Positions 48,520-55,958 of a DNA stretch of 61,971 nt are shown in pieces. The stretch's first letter is position 1. The number at the start of each line of letters is the position of its first letter. The notes below the pieces were generated by a model. The model searched no databases, had not been told where the DNA came from, and saw only the letters and a program-made list of their open reading frames with translations. The DNA comes from JAVBOW01 sp031550125 (lineage in GTDB: Bacteria; Bacteroidota; Bacteroidia; Bacteroidales; Rikenellaceae). Made by a program: the position numbers and the translations under genes. The stretch spans positions 1-61,971 of the forward strand of contig JAVBOW010000020.1 of NCBI GenBank assembly GCA_031550125.1, read 5' to 3'.

Positions 48520-49344
48520 ATGGCAGTAAGAAAGTTTAAGCCCGTAACTCCGGGCACGAGACATAAGGTGATAACCAAAACCGACGATATTACGGCGTCG
48601 ACACCTGAGAAGAGCCTGCTTCGTCCCAAGAAGAGCTCCGGCGGACGCAACAACACCGGCAAGATGACCGTACGCTACATAGGCGGCGGCCACAAGCAGA
48701 TGTATCGCGTCATCGACTTCAAACGCACCAAGGACGGCATGCCCGCCACGGTGAAGACCATCGAGTACGATCCCAACCGTTCGGCCCGCATAGCGCTTAT
48801 ATGCTACGCCGACGGCGAGAAAGCCTATATCCTGGCCCCCAACGGCCTGACCGTAGGACAGACCGTCACCAGCGGCGCCGGCGTTGCCCCCGAAGTGGGC
48901 AACTCCCTTCCCCTGGCCGAGATACCTCTCGGAACGGTGGTTCACAACATTGAACTCTACCCCGGCGAGGGCGCCGTTATGGCCCGTTCTGCCGGCACCT
49001 ACGCACAGCTTCTGGCGCGCGAAGGTAAATTCGCTATTATAAAACTCCCCTCGGGCGAAACCCGCATGGTGCTGGTTACGTGCCGCGCCACCGTAGGCGC
49101 GGTGTCGAATCCCGACCACAGCCTTGAGCAGCACGGTAAAGCCGGCCGCAGGCGTTGGCTGGGCCGCCGTCCGCACAACAGGGGTGTTACGATGAACCCC
49201 GTCGACCACCCGATGGGTGGTGGCGAAGGCCGTTCGAGCGGCGGTCACCCCCGTTCGCGCAAAGGTCTTCTGGCCAAGGGTTACAAAACGCGTGATCCGA
49301 AGAAGACCACTTCGAAATTCATCGTATCGAGAAGGAAAAAATAA
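48520..49344 (+). CDS. rplB: 50S ribosomal protein L2
   Basis: A 274-residue 23S-binding protein close to the peptidyl-transferase centre. Landmarks are KMTVRYIGGGHKQMYR, GRRRWLGRRPHNRGV and the essential VDHPMGGGEGRSSGG segment near the C-terminus. Complete. Confidence 0.97.
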   Translation: MAVRKFKPVTPGTRHKVITKTDDITASTPEKSLLRPKKSSGGRNNTGKMTVRYIGGGHKQMYRVIDFKRTKDGMPATVKTIEYDPNRSARIALICYADGEKAYILAPNGLTVGQTVTSGAGVAPEVGNSLPLAEIPLGTVVHNIELYPGEGAVMARSAGTYAQLLAREGKFAIIKLPSGETRMVLVTCRATVGAVSNPDHSLEQHGKAGRRRWLGRRPHNRGVTMNPVDHPMGGGEGRSSGGHPRSRKGLLAKGYKTRDPKKTTSKFIVSRRKK

Positions 49345-49358
49345 AAAGATAATAGCAA

Positions 49359-49628
49359 ATGAGCCGTTCATTAAAAAAAGGACCGTTTATAGAGCCTAAA
49401 CTCGAATCGAGGGTGGTAGCCCAGAATCAATCGGGCAAGAAGGCCGTCATCAAGACATGGTCGCGCGCAAGCATGATCTCGCCCGATTTCGTGGGCCAGA
49501 CCATTGCCGTTCACAACGGGAATAAGTTCATCCCGGTATACGTAACCGAGAACATGGTAGGTCACAAGTTAGGCGAATTCTCGCCCACCCGTAACTTCCG
49601 TGGTCACGCAGGCAACAAGAAAAAATAG
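49359..49628 (+). CDS. rpsS: 30S ribosomal protein S19
   Basis: An 89-residue protein beginning MSRSLKKGPFIEPKL and ending with the GEFSPTRNFRGHAGNKKK basic tail that faces the A-site tRNA. Family-normal length. Confidence 0.97.
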   Translation: MSRSLKKGPFIEPKLESRVVAQNQSGKKAVIKTWSRASMISPDFVGQTIAVHNGNKFIPVYVTENMVGHKLGEFSPTRNFRGHAGNKKK

Positions 49629-49634
49629 TAGGAC

Positions 49635-50051
49635 ATGGGTTCAAGGAAAAACATAATGGCCGAGAAACTTAAGGCCGAGAAAGCGCAGAGGGCCATTGCC
49701 ATCATGCGCGACTGCCCCACTTCGCCCCGCAAAATGAGGCTTGTGGCCGATATGGTACGCGGCGTGGAGATCAATAAGGCCCTGGGTATCCTCCACTTCT
49801 CGAAGAAGGAGGCATCCATAAGGGTAGAGAAGCTGCTCCGTTCGGCGATCGCCAACTGGGAGAAAAAGAACGAAGGCCAGAGGCTGGAGGAGACTCCGCT
49901 TTGCGTCAAGGAGATCACCGTGGATTGCGGCCGTATGCTCAAGCGCGTGCAGCCCGCTCCCCAGGGTCGCGCACACCGCATCCGCAAACGTTCTAACCAC
50001 GTGACGATCGTAGTAGACAAAATCGTAACCAAAGAAAAAACCTTAGAGTAA
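49635..50051 (+). CDS. rplV: 50S ribosomal protein L22
   Basis: A 138-residue protein. The first ATG (MGSRKNIMAEKL) matches the start of Bacteroidota L22; a second ATG at 49656 is possible. The core reads CPTSPRKMRLVADMVRG and the beta-hairpin lining the exit tunnel is RMLKRVQPAPQGRAHRIRK. It ends one base before the ATG that should open rpsC. Confidence 0.96.
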   Translation: MGSRKNIMAEKLKAEKAQRAIAIMRDCPTSPRKMRLVADMVRGVEINKALGILHFSKKEASIRVEKLLRSAIANWEKKNEGQRLEETPLCVKEITVDCGRMLKRVQPAPQGRAHRIRKRSNHVTIVVDKIVTKEKTLE

Positions 50052-50064
50052 GATGTGAAAATAA

Positions 50065-50844
50065 TTTATTCCGAGTTCAAACCGAATCGGTTTCATACGC
50101 GGCTGGGATTCCAACTGGTATGGCGGAAAGGATTTTTCCAGCAAGTTGGTCGAAGACGCCAAGATACGCGAGTACCTGGGCGCCCGTCTTGCCAAAGCGA
50201 GCATCAGCAAGATCATCATCGAGCGTACGCTCAAACTGGTTACGGTAACTATTTCCACCGCCCGTCCCGGCATCATCATCGGCAAAGGCGGCCAGGAAGT
50301 GGACAAACTGAAAGAGGAGTTGAAGAAACTCACCGGCAAGGATGTCCAGATCAATATCTTCGAGGTTAAGCGCCCCGAGATCGACGCGGTGATAGTAGGC
50401 AACAACATCGCCCGCCAGCTCGAAGGCCGCATCTCTTACCGCCGTGCCGTCAAGACCACCATCGCATCGACCATGCGCATGGGCGCCGAGGGGATCAAGA
50501 TCCAGATCTCGGGCCGCGTTGGCGGAGCCGAAATGGCGCGCAGCGAAACCTACAAAGAGGGACGTATTCCTCTGCACACCTTCCGTGCCGACGTGGATTA
50601 TGCTTTGGCCGAAGCGCTTACGAAAGTAGGCCTTCTTGGCATCAAAGTGTGGATATGCACCGGCGAGGTTTACGGCAAGCGCGATTTGTTCGAGATCGCC
50701 GGAGCCAGCGTAGCCGGGGCGTCAGCCCAGGGCGGCGGCTTCCAGGATCGCGGCGAAAGGGGCGACCGTGACCGTGGCCGCGGCCGTGGTGAAAGGGGCG
50801 ATCGCGGAGGCGACCGCAACAAAAAAAGAAGAAATAACAGGTAA
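50065..50844 (+). CDS. rpsC: 30S ribosomal protein S3 with disrupted N-terminus
   Basis: The body is normal S3: IRGWDSNWYGGKDFSSK, KH domain with GIIIGKGGQEVDKL and EVKRPEIDAVIVG, and LLGIKVWICTGEVYGK. The expected opening M-G-Q-K-V-N-P is broken. The ATG at 50053 is in frame and at exactly the right distance, but is followed by TGA (codon 2) and TAA (codon 4). The S3 frame is open only from 50065 and homology (S-N-R-I-G-F-I-R-G-W) is visible from about 50074. No ATG or GTG occurs in this frame before a TTG at 50146; an AUU at 50068 is another candidate start. The C-terminus is an Arg-Gly-Asp-rich tail (RGDRDRGRGRGERGDRGG). Coordinates mark the open homologous span, not a proven start. Confidence 0.85.
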   Translation, partial: FIPSSNRIGFIRGWDSNWYGGKDFSSKLVEDAKIREYLGARLAKASISKIIIERTLKLVTVTISTARPGIIIGKGGQEVDKLKEELKKLTGKDVQINIFEVKRPEIDAVIVGNNIARQLEGRISYRRAVKTTIASTMRMGAEGIKIQISGRVGGAEMARSETYKEGRIPLHTFRADVDYALAEALTKVGLLGIKVWICTGEVYGKRDLFEIAGASVAGASAQGGGFQDRGERGDRDRGRGRGERGDRGGDRNKKRRNNR

Positions 50845-50859
50845 AGCTTATAGAAAGAG

Positions 50860-51288
50860 ATGTTACAGCCTAAGAAAACAAAATTCAGGAGGATGCAGAA
50901 AGGCCGCATGAAGGGTCTCGCAGGTCGCGGGAACCAACTTGCCTTCGGCTCTTTCGGCATCAAAGCGCTCGACTCGACCTGGATCACCGGCCGCCAGATA
51001 GAGGCAGCCCGTCAGGCCATCGTGCGCCATATGAAACGTGAAGGCCAGATATGGATTCGCATATTCCCGGACAAACCTATAACCAAGAAGCCCGCCGAAG
51101 TGCGTATGGGTAAAGGTAAAGGCGCGCCGGAAGGATTCGTGGCCCCCGTAACCCCCGGACGTATCCTCATCGAGGCCGAAGGCGTACCCTTCGAAGTGGC
51201 CCAGGAGGCCCTCCGCCTGGGAGCGCAGAAACTTCCCATTGCAACCAAGTTCGTAGTAAGAAGGGATTATACCGAAACCGAAATCTAA
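50860..51288 (+). CDS. rplP: 50S ribosomal protein L16
   Basis: A 142-residue protein starting MLQPKKTKFRRMQKGRM, with RIFPDKPITKKPAEVRMGKG and GKGAPEGFVAPV; it helps position tRNA at the A site. The stretch matches L16 throughout. Follows rpsC by 15 bp. Confidence 0.97.
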   Translation: MLQPKKTKFRRMQKGRMKGLAGRGNQLAFGSFGIKALDSTWITGRQIEAARQAIVRHMKREGQIWIRIFPDKPITKKPAEVRMGKGKGAPEGFVAPVTPGRILIEAEGVPFEVAQEALRLGAQKLPIATKFVVRRDYTETEI

Positions 51289-51301
51289 ACCGAGAAAGAG
51301 T

Positions 51302-51493
51302 ATGAAAACTTCAGAAATAAGGGAACTTTCCGTGCAAGACCTCAGGGAGCGCATCGACGCCGAGAAGGCAGCGCTCGTGAAGACCAAACTGGCTCACGCC
51401 ACCTCTCCGGTGGAGAACGCCTCTACGTTTAAAAAATCCCGCAAGGATATCGCTCGCATGCTTACCATCCTGCGTCAGAAAACCGTTAAATAA
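51302..51493 (+). CDS. rpmC: 50S ribosomal protein L29
   Basis: A 63-residue two-helix protein (SVQDLRERIDAEKAALVKTK, KDIARMLTILRQK) at the tunnel exit beside L23. Standard S10-operon order between rplP and rpsQ. Confidence 0.95.
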   Translation: MKTSEIRELSVQDLRERIDAEKAALVKTKLAHATSPVENASTFKKSRKDIARMLTILRQKTVK

Positions 51494-51500
51494 ATTACCC

Positions 51501-51755
51501 ATGGAAAGAAATCTTAGGAAAGAGCGCATCGGGGTGGTTGTAAGCAACAAGATGGACAAGTCGATGGTGGTTGCAGTGAAGCGTAAAGTGAAGCACCCGA
51601 TCTACGGCAAGTTCGTCAACAAGACAACGAAGTTCGTTGCTGCCGACGACCAAAACACCTGCAATGCCGGCGACACCGTGCGCATAATGGAGACCCGCCC
51701 CCTGAGCAAGACCAAGCGTTGGAGGTTAGTAGAAATCATAGAAAGAGCTAAATAG
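51501..51755 (+). CDS. rpsQ: 30S ribosomal protein S17
   Basis: An 84-residue OB-fold protein beginning MERNLRKERIGVVVSNKMDK and containing the S17 signature GDTVRIMETRPLSKTKRWRL. Primary 16S rRNA binder. Last gene of the S10 block. Confidence 0.96.
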   Translation: MERNLRKERIGVVVSNKMDKSMVVAVKRKVKHPIYGKFVNKTTKFVAADDQNTCNAGDTVRIMETRPLSKTKRWRLVEIIERAK

Positions 51756-51757
51756 TC

Positions 51758-52123
51758 ATGATACAACAAGAAAGCAGGCTGACAGTAGCCGACAACAGCG
51801 GTGCGAAGGAGGTTCTCTGCATCCGTGTGCTGGGCGGTACGGGCAAGCGCTACGCCTCTATCGGCGACAAGATTGTAGTTACCGTCAAGAGCGCCACCCC
51901 TTCGGGCGATATGAAGAAGGGGACGGTTTCGAAGGCGGTAGTTGTACGTACCAAGAAGGAGATACGCCGCCAGAACGGTTCTTACATCCGTTTCGACGAC
52001 AACGCGGTGGTGCTTCTCAACAACCAGGGCGAAATGCGCGGTACGCGTATCTTCGGCCCCGTTGCGCGCGAGCTGCGCGATCAGTACATGAAGATCATTT
52101 CGCTGGCTCCCGAAGTACTTTAA
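51758..52123 (+). CDS. rplN: 50S ribosomal protein L14
   Basis: A 121-residue protein starting MIQQESRLTVADNSGAKEVLCI; GTRIFGPVARELRD near the C-terminus completes the signature. It forms an intersubunit bridge and binds the silencing factor RsfS in other bacteria. First gene of the spc block, 2 bp after rpsQ. Confidence 0.97.
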   Translation: MIQQESRLTVADNSGAKEVLCIRVLGGTGKRYASIGDKIVVTVKSATPSGDMKKGTVSKAVVVRTKKEIRRQNGSYIRFDDNAVVLLNNQGEMRGTRIFGPVARELRDQYMKIISLAPEVL

Positions 52124-52143
52124 ACAGATTAAGCTAAAACACA

Positions 52144-52467
52144 ATGTCAGTTAAATTGCACATAAAAAAAGGGGACACTGTCTATGTGAACGCGGGCAAC
52201 AGCCGCGGCCAGCAGGGCAAGGTAATGGAGGTGATCACCGACAAACAGCGCGCCATAGTAGAAGGCGTGAACATTGTCAAGAAGCACACCAAACCCAACG
52301 CTAAGAACCCCCAGGGAGGTATAATCGAGAAAGAAGCCTCGATACATATCTCGAATCTGCAACCCCTCGATCCCAAATCGGGCAAACCTACCCGCGTGGG
52401 CCGCAAGGAGAATGCAAAAGGTAAATTAGTTCGTATCGCTAAAAAGTCAGGGGAGGAGATCAAATAA
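52144..52467 (+). CDS. rplX: 50S ribosomal protein L24
   Basis: A 107-residue protein with KGDTVYVNAGNSRGQQGKV (KOW motif) and GGIIEKEASIHISNLQPLDP. It is an assembly initiator of the large subunit. Its stop overlaps the rplE start by one base. Confidence 0.96.
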   Translation: MSVKLHIKKGDTVYVNAGNSRGQQGKVMEVITDKQRAIVEGVNIVKKHTKPNAKNPQGGIIEKEASIHISNLQPLDPKSGKPTRVGRKENAKGKLVRIAKKSGEEIK

Positions 52468-53024
52468 TGGCATACCAACCTACACTTAAAACCCAGTACA
52501 GGGAGCAGATCGTTCCCGCGCTGATCAAGCAGTTCGGTTACACGAGCATCATGCAGGCCCCAAAACTCTGCAAAATCGTCATCAACCAGGGTATGGGCCA
52601 GGCTATCGCCGACAAGAAATTGCTCGAGGTGGCCCAGCAGGAACTCACCACCATCACCGGTCAAAAAGCCGTACAGACCAAGTCTACCAAAGACATCTCG
52701 AACTTCAAACTGCGTAAAGGCATGCCCATAGGCGTGCGCGTTACGCTGCGCGATAACAAGATGTACGAATTCCTCGAAAGGCTCATAGCCGTGGCTCTGC
52801 CCCGCATCCGCGACTTCAAGGGCATCAACGAGAAGTTCGACGGCCAGGGCAACTACACCCTCGGCATTACGGAGCAGATCATCTTCCCGGAGATGGAGAT
52901 CGACAAGATCACCAAGATCTTCGGCATGGAGATCACGTTCGTCACGAGCGCTGGCACCGACGAGGAGGGTTACGCCCTTCTGAAAGAGTTCGGCCTTCCT
53001 TTCAAAAACGCTAAAAAGAATTAA
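52467..53024 (+). CDS. rplE: 50S ribosomal protein L5
   Basis: A 185-residue protein that carries 5S rRNA and touches the P-site tRNA. Landmarks are KIVINQGMGQAIADKKLLE, KGMPIGVRVTLR and LGITEQIIFPEMEIDK. Complete. Confidence 0.97.
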   Translation: MAYQPTLKTQYREQIVPALIKQFGYTSIMQAPKLCKIVINQGMGQAIADKKLLEVAQQELTTITGQKAVQTKSTKDISNFKLRKGMPIGVRVTLRDNKMYEFLERLIAVALPRIRDFKGINEKFDGQGNYTLGITEQIIFPEMEIDKITKIFGMEITFVTSAGTDEEGYALLKEFGLPFKNAKKN

Positions 53025-53026
53025 TA

Positions 53027-53296
53027 ATGGCAAAAGAATCGATGAAGGCACGCGAGGCTAAACGCCTCAAACTCGTGCAACGTTACGCCGCCAAACGCGC
53101 CGCCCTGAAAGAGGCCGGCGACCAGCTCGGCCTGTCGAAACTTCCGCGTAACTCCAACCCCGTGCGCCTGCACAACCGTTGCCAGCTTACGGGTCGTCCG
53201 AAAGGTTACATGCGCCTGTTCGGCATAAGCCGTATCCAGTTCCGCGAAATGGCCTCCAAAGGTCTGATCCCCGGAGTAAGGAAGGCTTCCTGGTAA
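53027..53296 (+). CDS. rpsN: 30S ribosomal protein S14 (zinc-free type)
   Basis: An 89-residue protein of the long form without the zinc-binding cysteine pairs; only one Cys remains (NRCQLTGRPKGYMR). C-terminus IPGVRKASW is typical. A 99-bp gap with a clear hairpin follows before rpsH. Confidence 0.96.
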   Translation: MAKESMKAREAKRLKLVQRYAAKRAALKEAGDQLGLSKLPRNSNPVRLHNRCQLTGRPKGYMRLFGISRIQFREMASKGLIPGVRKASW

Positions 53297-53304
53297 ATAC
53301 CGTC

Positions 53305-53341
53305 TTAATATGAAGTCCGGGTTTTCCGGCCTTCATATTAA
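53305..53341 (+). promoter_or_regulatory. Hairpin between rpsN and rpsH
   Basis: TTAATATGAAG (53305-53315) pairs perfectly with CTTCATATTAA (53331-53341), and CCGG/CCGG closes the inner part around GTTTT. There is no T-run, so it is unlikely to end transcription; an mRNA processing or protein-binding site is possible, since S8 regulates the spc operon in E. coli by binding mRNA. Confidence 0.45.
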
Positions 53342-53395
53342 CCCTGGTATCGTACCGCTAAAAAGCGCAACACACACACTTTAAAAAATAAAACA

Positions 53396-53794
53396 ATGAC
53401 TGATCCTATTTCGGATTTTCTGACACGAATTAGAAACGCGGTGAAAGCCGGCCACAAAGTGGTCGAAGCTCCCGGCTCGAAGATCAAGCAGGAAATTACC
53501 AAAATCCTTCACGACCAGGGATATATACTGGCGTACAAGTTCGATACCGACGAGCGTGGCCATGCCACCATCAAGATAGCTCTGAAGTATCACGCACAAA
53601 CCAAAACTAACGCCATCAAAGGCCTCAAGCGCGTCAGCCGTCCCGGTTTGCGCCGCTATGTCAGCGTGGATGAGATGCCCCGCGTTCTTAATGGCCTGGG
53701 TATCGCTATCGTTTCGACCTCCAAGGGCGTTATGACCGACAAGGCCGCCCGCGAGCAGAACGTAGGCGGAGAGGTGTTGTGCTATATTTACTAA
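53396..53794 (+). CDS. rpsH: 30S ribosomal protein S8
   Basis: A 132-residue protein opening MTDPISDFLTRIRNAVKAGH and ending with GIAIVSTSKGVMTDKAAREQ and GGEVLCYIY, both typical. It binds the 16S central domain and is the spc autoregulator in enterobacteria. Preceded by the hairpin at 53305-53341. Confidence 0.97.
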   Translation: MTDPISDFLTRIRNAVKAGHKVVEAPGSKIKQEITKILHDQGYILAYKFDTDERGHATIKIALKYHAQTKTNAIKGLKRVSRPGLRRYVSVDEMPRVLNGLGIAIVSTSKGVMTDKAAREQNVGGEVLCYIY

Positions 53795-53834
53795 TCCGGT
53801 CTCGAATAGAAAAGACCAAAGCCAATCAAACAAA

Positions 53835-54392
53835 ATGTCAAGGATAGGAAAATTACCTGTAAACTTGCCCGCCGGAGTGACCGTTACGATCTCCCCGGAC
53901 AATGTGGTGAGCGTGAAAGGGCCTCTGGGAAGCCTTAGCCAGCAAGTGGATAAGGACATCACCGTTAGCCTGGAGGATGGCGTATTGACAGTTACGCGCC
54001 CGACCAACCAACCGCGCCACCGTTCGATGCACGGCCTTTACCGTGCGCTTATAAACAATATGGTAGTGGGAGTTTCCACCGGCTACGAGATCAAACAGGA
54101 GTTCGTGGGCGTCGGTTACAAAGTCGAGGCACAAGGCCAGCTTCTGGTTATGAGCCTGGGTTACTCGCACGAGGTACAGATGCTTCTTCCCTCCGAAATA
54201 CAGGCTACGGCCGTTACGGAGAAGAAGGGCAACCCCATATTGACCCTCAAAAGTACAGACAAACAACTCATCGGCCAGGTTGCCGCCAAGATCCGCTCGC
54301 TGCGCAAGCCCGAACCTTACAAGGGTAAAGGTATCAAGTTCGTAGGCGAACAGCTCCGTCGCAAGGCCGGTAAATCTGCTAATGCTAAATAG
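53835..54392 (+). CDS. rplF: 50S ribosomal protein L6
   Basis: A 185-residue two-domain protein with MSRIGKLPVNLPAGVTVTI and the C-terminal signature PEPYKGKGIKFVGEQLRRKAGK (in part). It sits near the sarcin-ricin loop and the factor-binding site. Complete. Confidence 0.97.
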   Translation: MSRIGKLPVNLPAGVTVTISPDNVVSVKGPLGSLSQQVDKDITVSLEDGVLTVTRPTNQPRHRSMHGLYRALINNMVVGVSTGYEIKQEFVGVGYKVEAQGQLLVMSLGYSHEVQMLLPSEIQATAVTEKKGNPILTLKSTDKQLIGQVAAKIRSLRKPEPYKGKGIKFVGEQLRRKAGKSANAK

Positions 54393-54401
54393 TAAATAAC
54401 C

Positions 54402-54764
54402 ATGGCACTTACAAAGATAGAAAGAAGGGAAAGGATCAAGATGCGCATCCGCAAGGTAGTTAGCGGAACCGCCGAGCGTCCCCGCCTGACCGTTTTCCGC
54501 AGCAACAAGCAGATCTACTCCCAGCTCGTAGACGACGTTAACGGCGTTACGCTGGCATCGGCATCGTCTGCAGACAAGTCTATAGTAGCTCAGTCGAAAG
54601 GTCTGAACAAGACCCAGATCGCAGGGCTGGTAGGCAAGCTCACGGCCCAGAAGGCGGCAGAAAAGGGTATTACCGAAGTGGCTTTCGACCGCAACGGCTA
54701 CCTCTACCACGGAAGAGTAAAACAGTTGGCCGACGCCGCCCGCGAAGGAGGCCTTAAATTCTAA
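54402..54764 (+). CDS. rplR: 50S ribosomal protein L18
   Basis: A 120-residue 5S rRNA-binding protein: KMRIRKVVSGTAERPRLTVFR, then AEKGITEVAFDRNGYLYHGR and ADAAREGGLKF. Stop and rpsE start overlap by one base. Confidence 0.97.
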   Translation: MALTKIERRERIKMRIRKVVSGTAERPRLTVFRSNKQIYSQLVDDVNGVTLASASSADKSIVAQSKGLNKTQIAGLVGKLTAQKAAEKGITEVAFDRNGYLYHGRVKQLADAAREGGLKF

Positions 54765-55288
54765 TGAGTATGTCAAACGCTAACATAAAGAAAGTAAGAA
54801 CGAGCGATCTGGAGCTCAAAGACCGTCTGGTAAGCATCCAGAGGGTAACCAAGGTAACCAAGGGCGGCCGCACCTTCACCTTCTCGGCCATTGTGGTCGT
54901 AGGTAACGAGAACGGCGTTGTAGGTTACGGTCTGGGTAAAGCCAGCGAAGTTACCACCGCCATATCGAAAGGCGTGGAGGATGCCAAGAAGAACCTGGTT
55001 AAGATACCGGTGCTGAAAGGAACCATTCCTCACAAACAGGAGGCCCGTTTCGGCGGCTCGCTGGTTATGGTCCGCCCGGCCGCTCCGGGTACGGGAGTCA
55101 TCGCCGGCGGCGCCATGCGCGCCGTGCTGGAGAGCGTGGGCATCCACAACGTGCTTGCCAAGAGCAAAGGCTCGTCCAACCCCCACAACCTGGTCAAGGC
55201 TACCATAGCCGCACTGCTGGAACTTCGTGATCCCGTCAGCGTCGCCCAGGTGCGCGGTATATCGCTCAGCAAAGTGTTTAACGGATAA
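54764..55288 (+). CDS. rpsE: 30S ribosomal protein S5
   Basis: A 174-residue protein with LVSIQRVTKVTKGGRTFTFS and the helicase-like RPAAPGTGVIAGGAMRAVLE loop of S5, important for fidelity. Two ATGs are available at the start (MSMSNANIK); the first overlaps rplR, so it is preferred. Confidence 0.97.
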   Translation: MSMSNANIKKVRTSDLELKDRLVSIQRVTKVTKGGRTFTFSAIVVVGNENGVVGYGLGKASEVTTAISKGVEDAKKNLVKIPVLKGTIPHKQEARFGGSLVMVRPAAPGTGVIAGGAMRAVLESVGIHNVLAKSKGSSNPHNLVKATIAALLELRDPVSVAQVRGISLSKVFNG

Positions 55289-55300
55289 ACTGCGTAGGAA

Positions 55301-55483
55301 ATGGCAAAACTGAATATCACCCAGGTGCGCAGCCGCATAGGCGCCACCGAGATACAAAAGAAGAACCTCGCCGCCCTCGGCCTGAAGAAAATAGGCCAGA
55401 GCGTACAACACGAAGATTCGGCCATCATCAAAGGCATGATCGAAAGGGTTAAGCACCTTGTGACTGTAGAGGAAGCAAAGTAG
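55301..55483 (+). CDS. rpmD: 50S ribosomal protein L30
   Basis: A 60-residue protein (MAKLNITQVRSRIGATEIQK, ALGLKKIGQSVQHED) of normal length. It lies between rpsE and rplO as in other spc operons. Confidence 0.95.
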   Translation: MAKLNITQVRSRIGATEIQKKNLAALGLKKIGQSVQHEDSAIIKGMIERVKHLVTVEEAK

Positions 55484-55507
55484 TTGAAACTGAAAAATTA
55501 AAGAATA

Positions 55508-55954
55508 ATGAATCTCAGTAATTTAAAACCCGCTTCAGGGTCTACGCACAGCGAGAAACGCATTGGCCGCGGCCAGGGTTCGGGGCGTGGAGGCACCTCC
55601 ACGCGCGGCCACAAGGGCGCTCAGTCGCGTTCGGGCTACTCTTCCAAGAGGGGCTTCGAAGGCGGCCAGATGCCCATGCAGCGCCGTCTGCCCAAATTCG
55701 GCTTTACGAACCTCAACAGAGTGGAATACAAGGCTATCAACCTGTCCGTACTGGAAGATATCGCCAAGAAGCACTCCCTGAAGGCGATAGGTATCGACAC
55801 TCTGATAGAGTCGGGCTTCATATCCAAAAACGACCGCGTTAAGATCCTTGCCGACGGCGCTCTTACCGTGGCAGTGGAGGTTTCCGCCCACGCTTTTTCC
55901 AAAACCGCAGCCGCAGCCATAGAAGCACAAGGAGGCAAGGCCGTAAAACTGTAG
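55508..55954 (+). CDS. rplO: 50S ribosomal protein L15
   Basis: A 148-residue late-assembly protein. The N-terminal GRGQGSGRGGTSTRGHKGAQ and SGYSSKRGFEGGQMP extension threads the large subunit; the C-terminal domain ends AAIEAQGGKAVKL. Four bases before secY. Confidence 0.97.
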   Translation: MNLSNLKPASGSTHSEKRIGRGQGSGRGGTSTRGHKGAQSRSGYSSKRGFEGGQMPMQRRLPKFGFTNLNRVEYKAINLSVLEDIAKKHSLKAIGIDTLIESGFISKNDRVKILADGALTVAVEVSAHAFSKTAAAAIEAQGGKAVKL

Positions 55955-55958
55955 GCTT

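Noticed and set aside
50055..50369. A 104-residue frame starting GTG at 50055 as a small gene
   Set aside because: It overlaps rpsC out of frame and the S3 frame carries clear homology; it is kept only as a possible frameshift donor in the rpsC finding.
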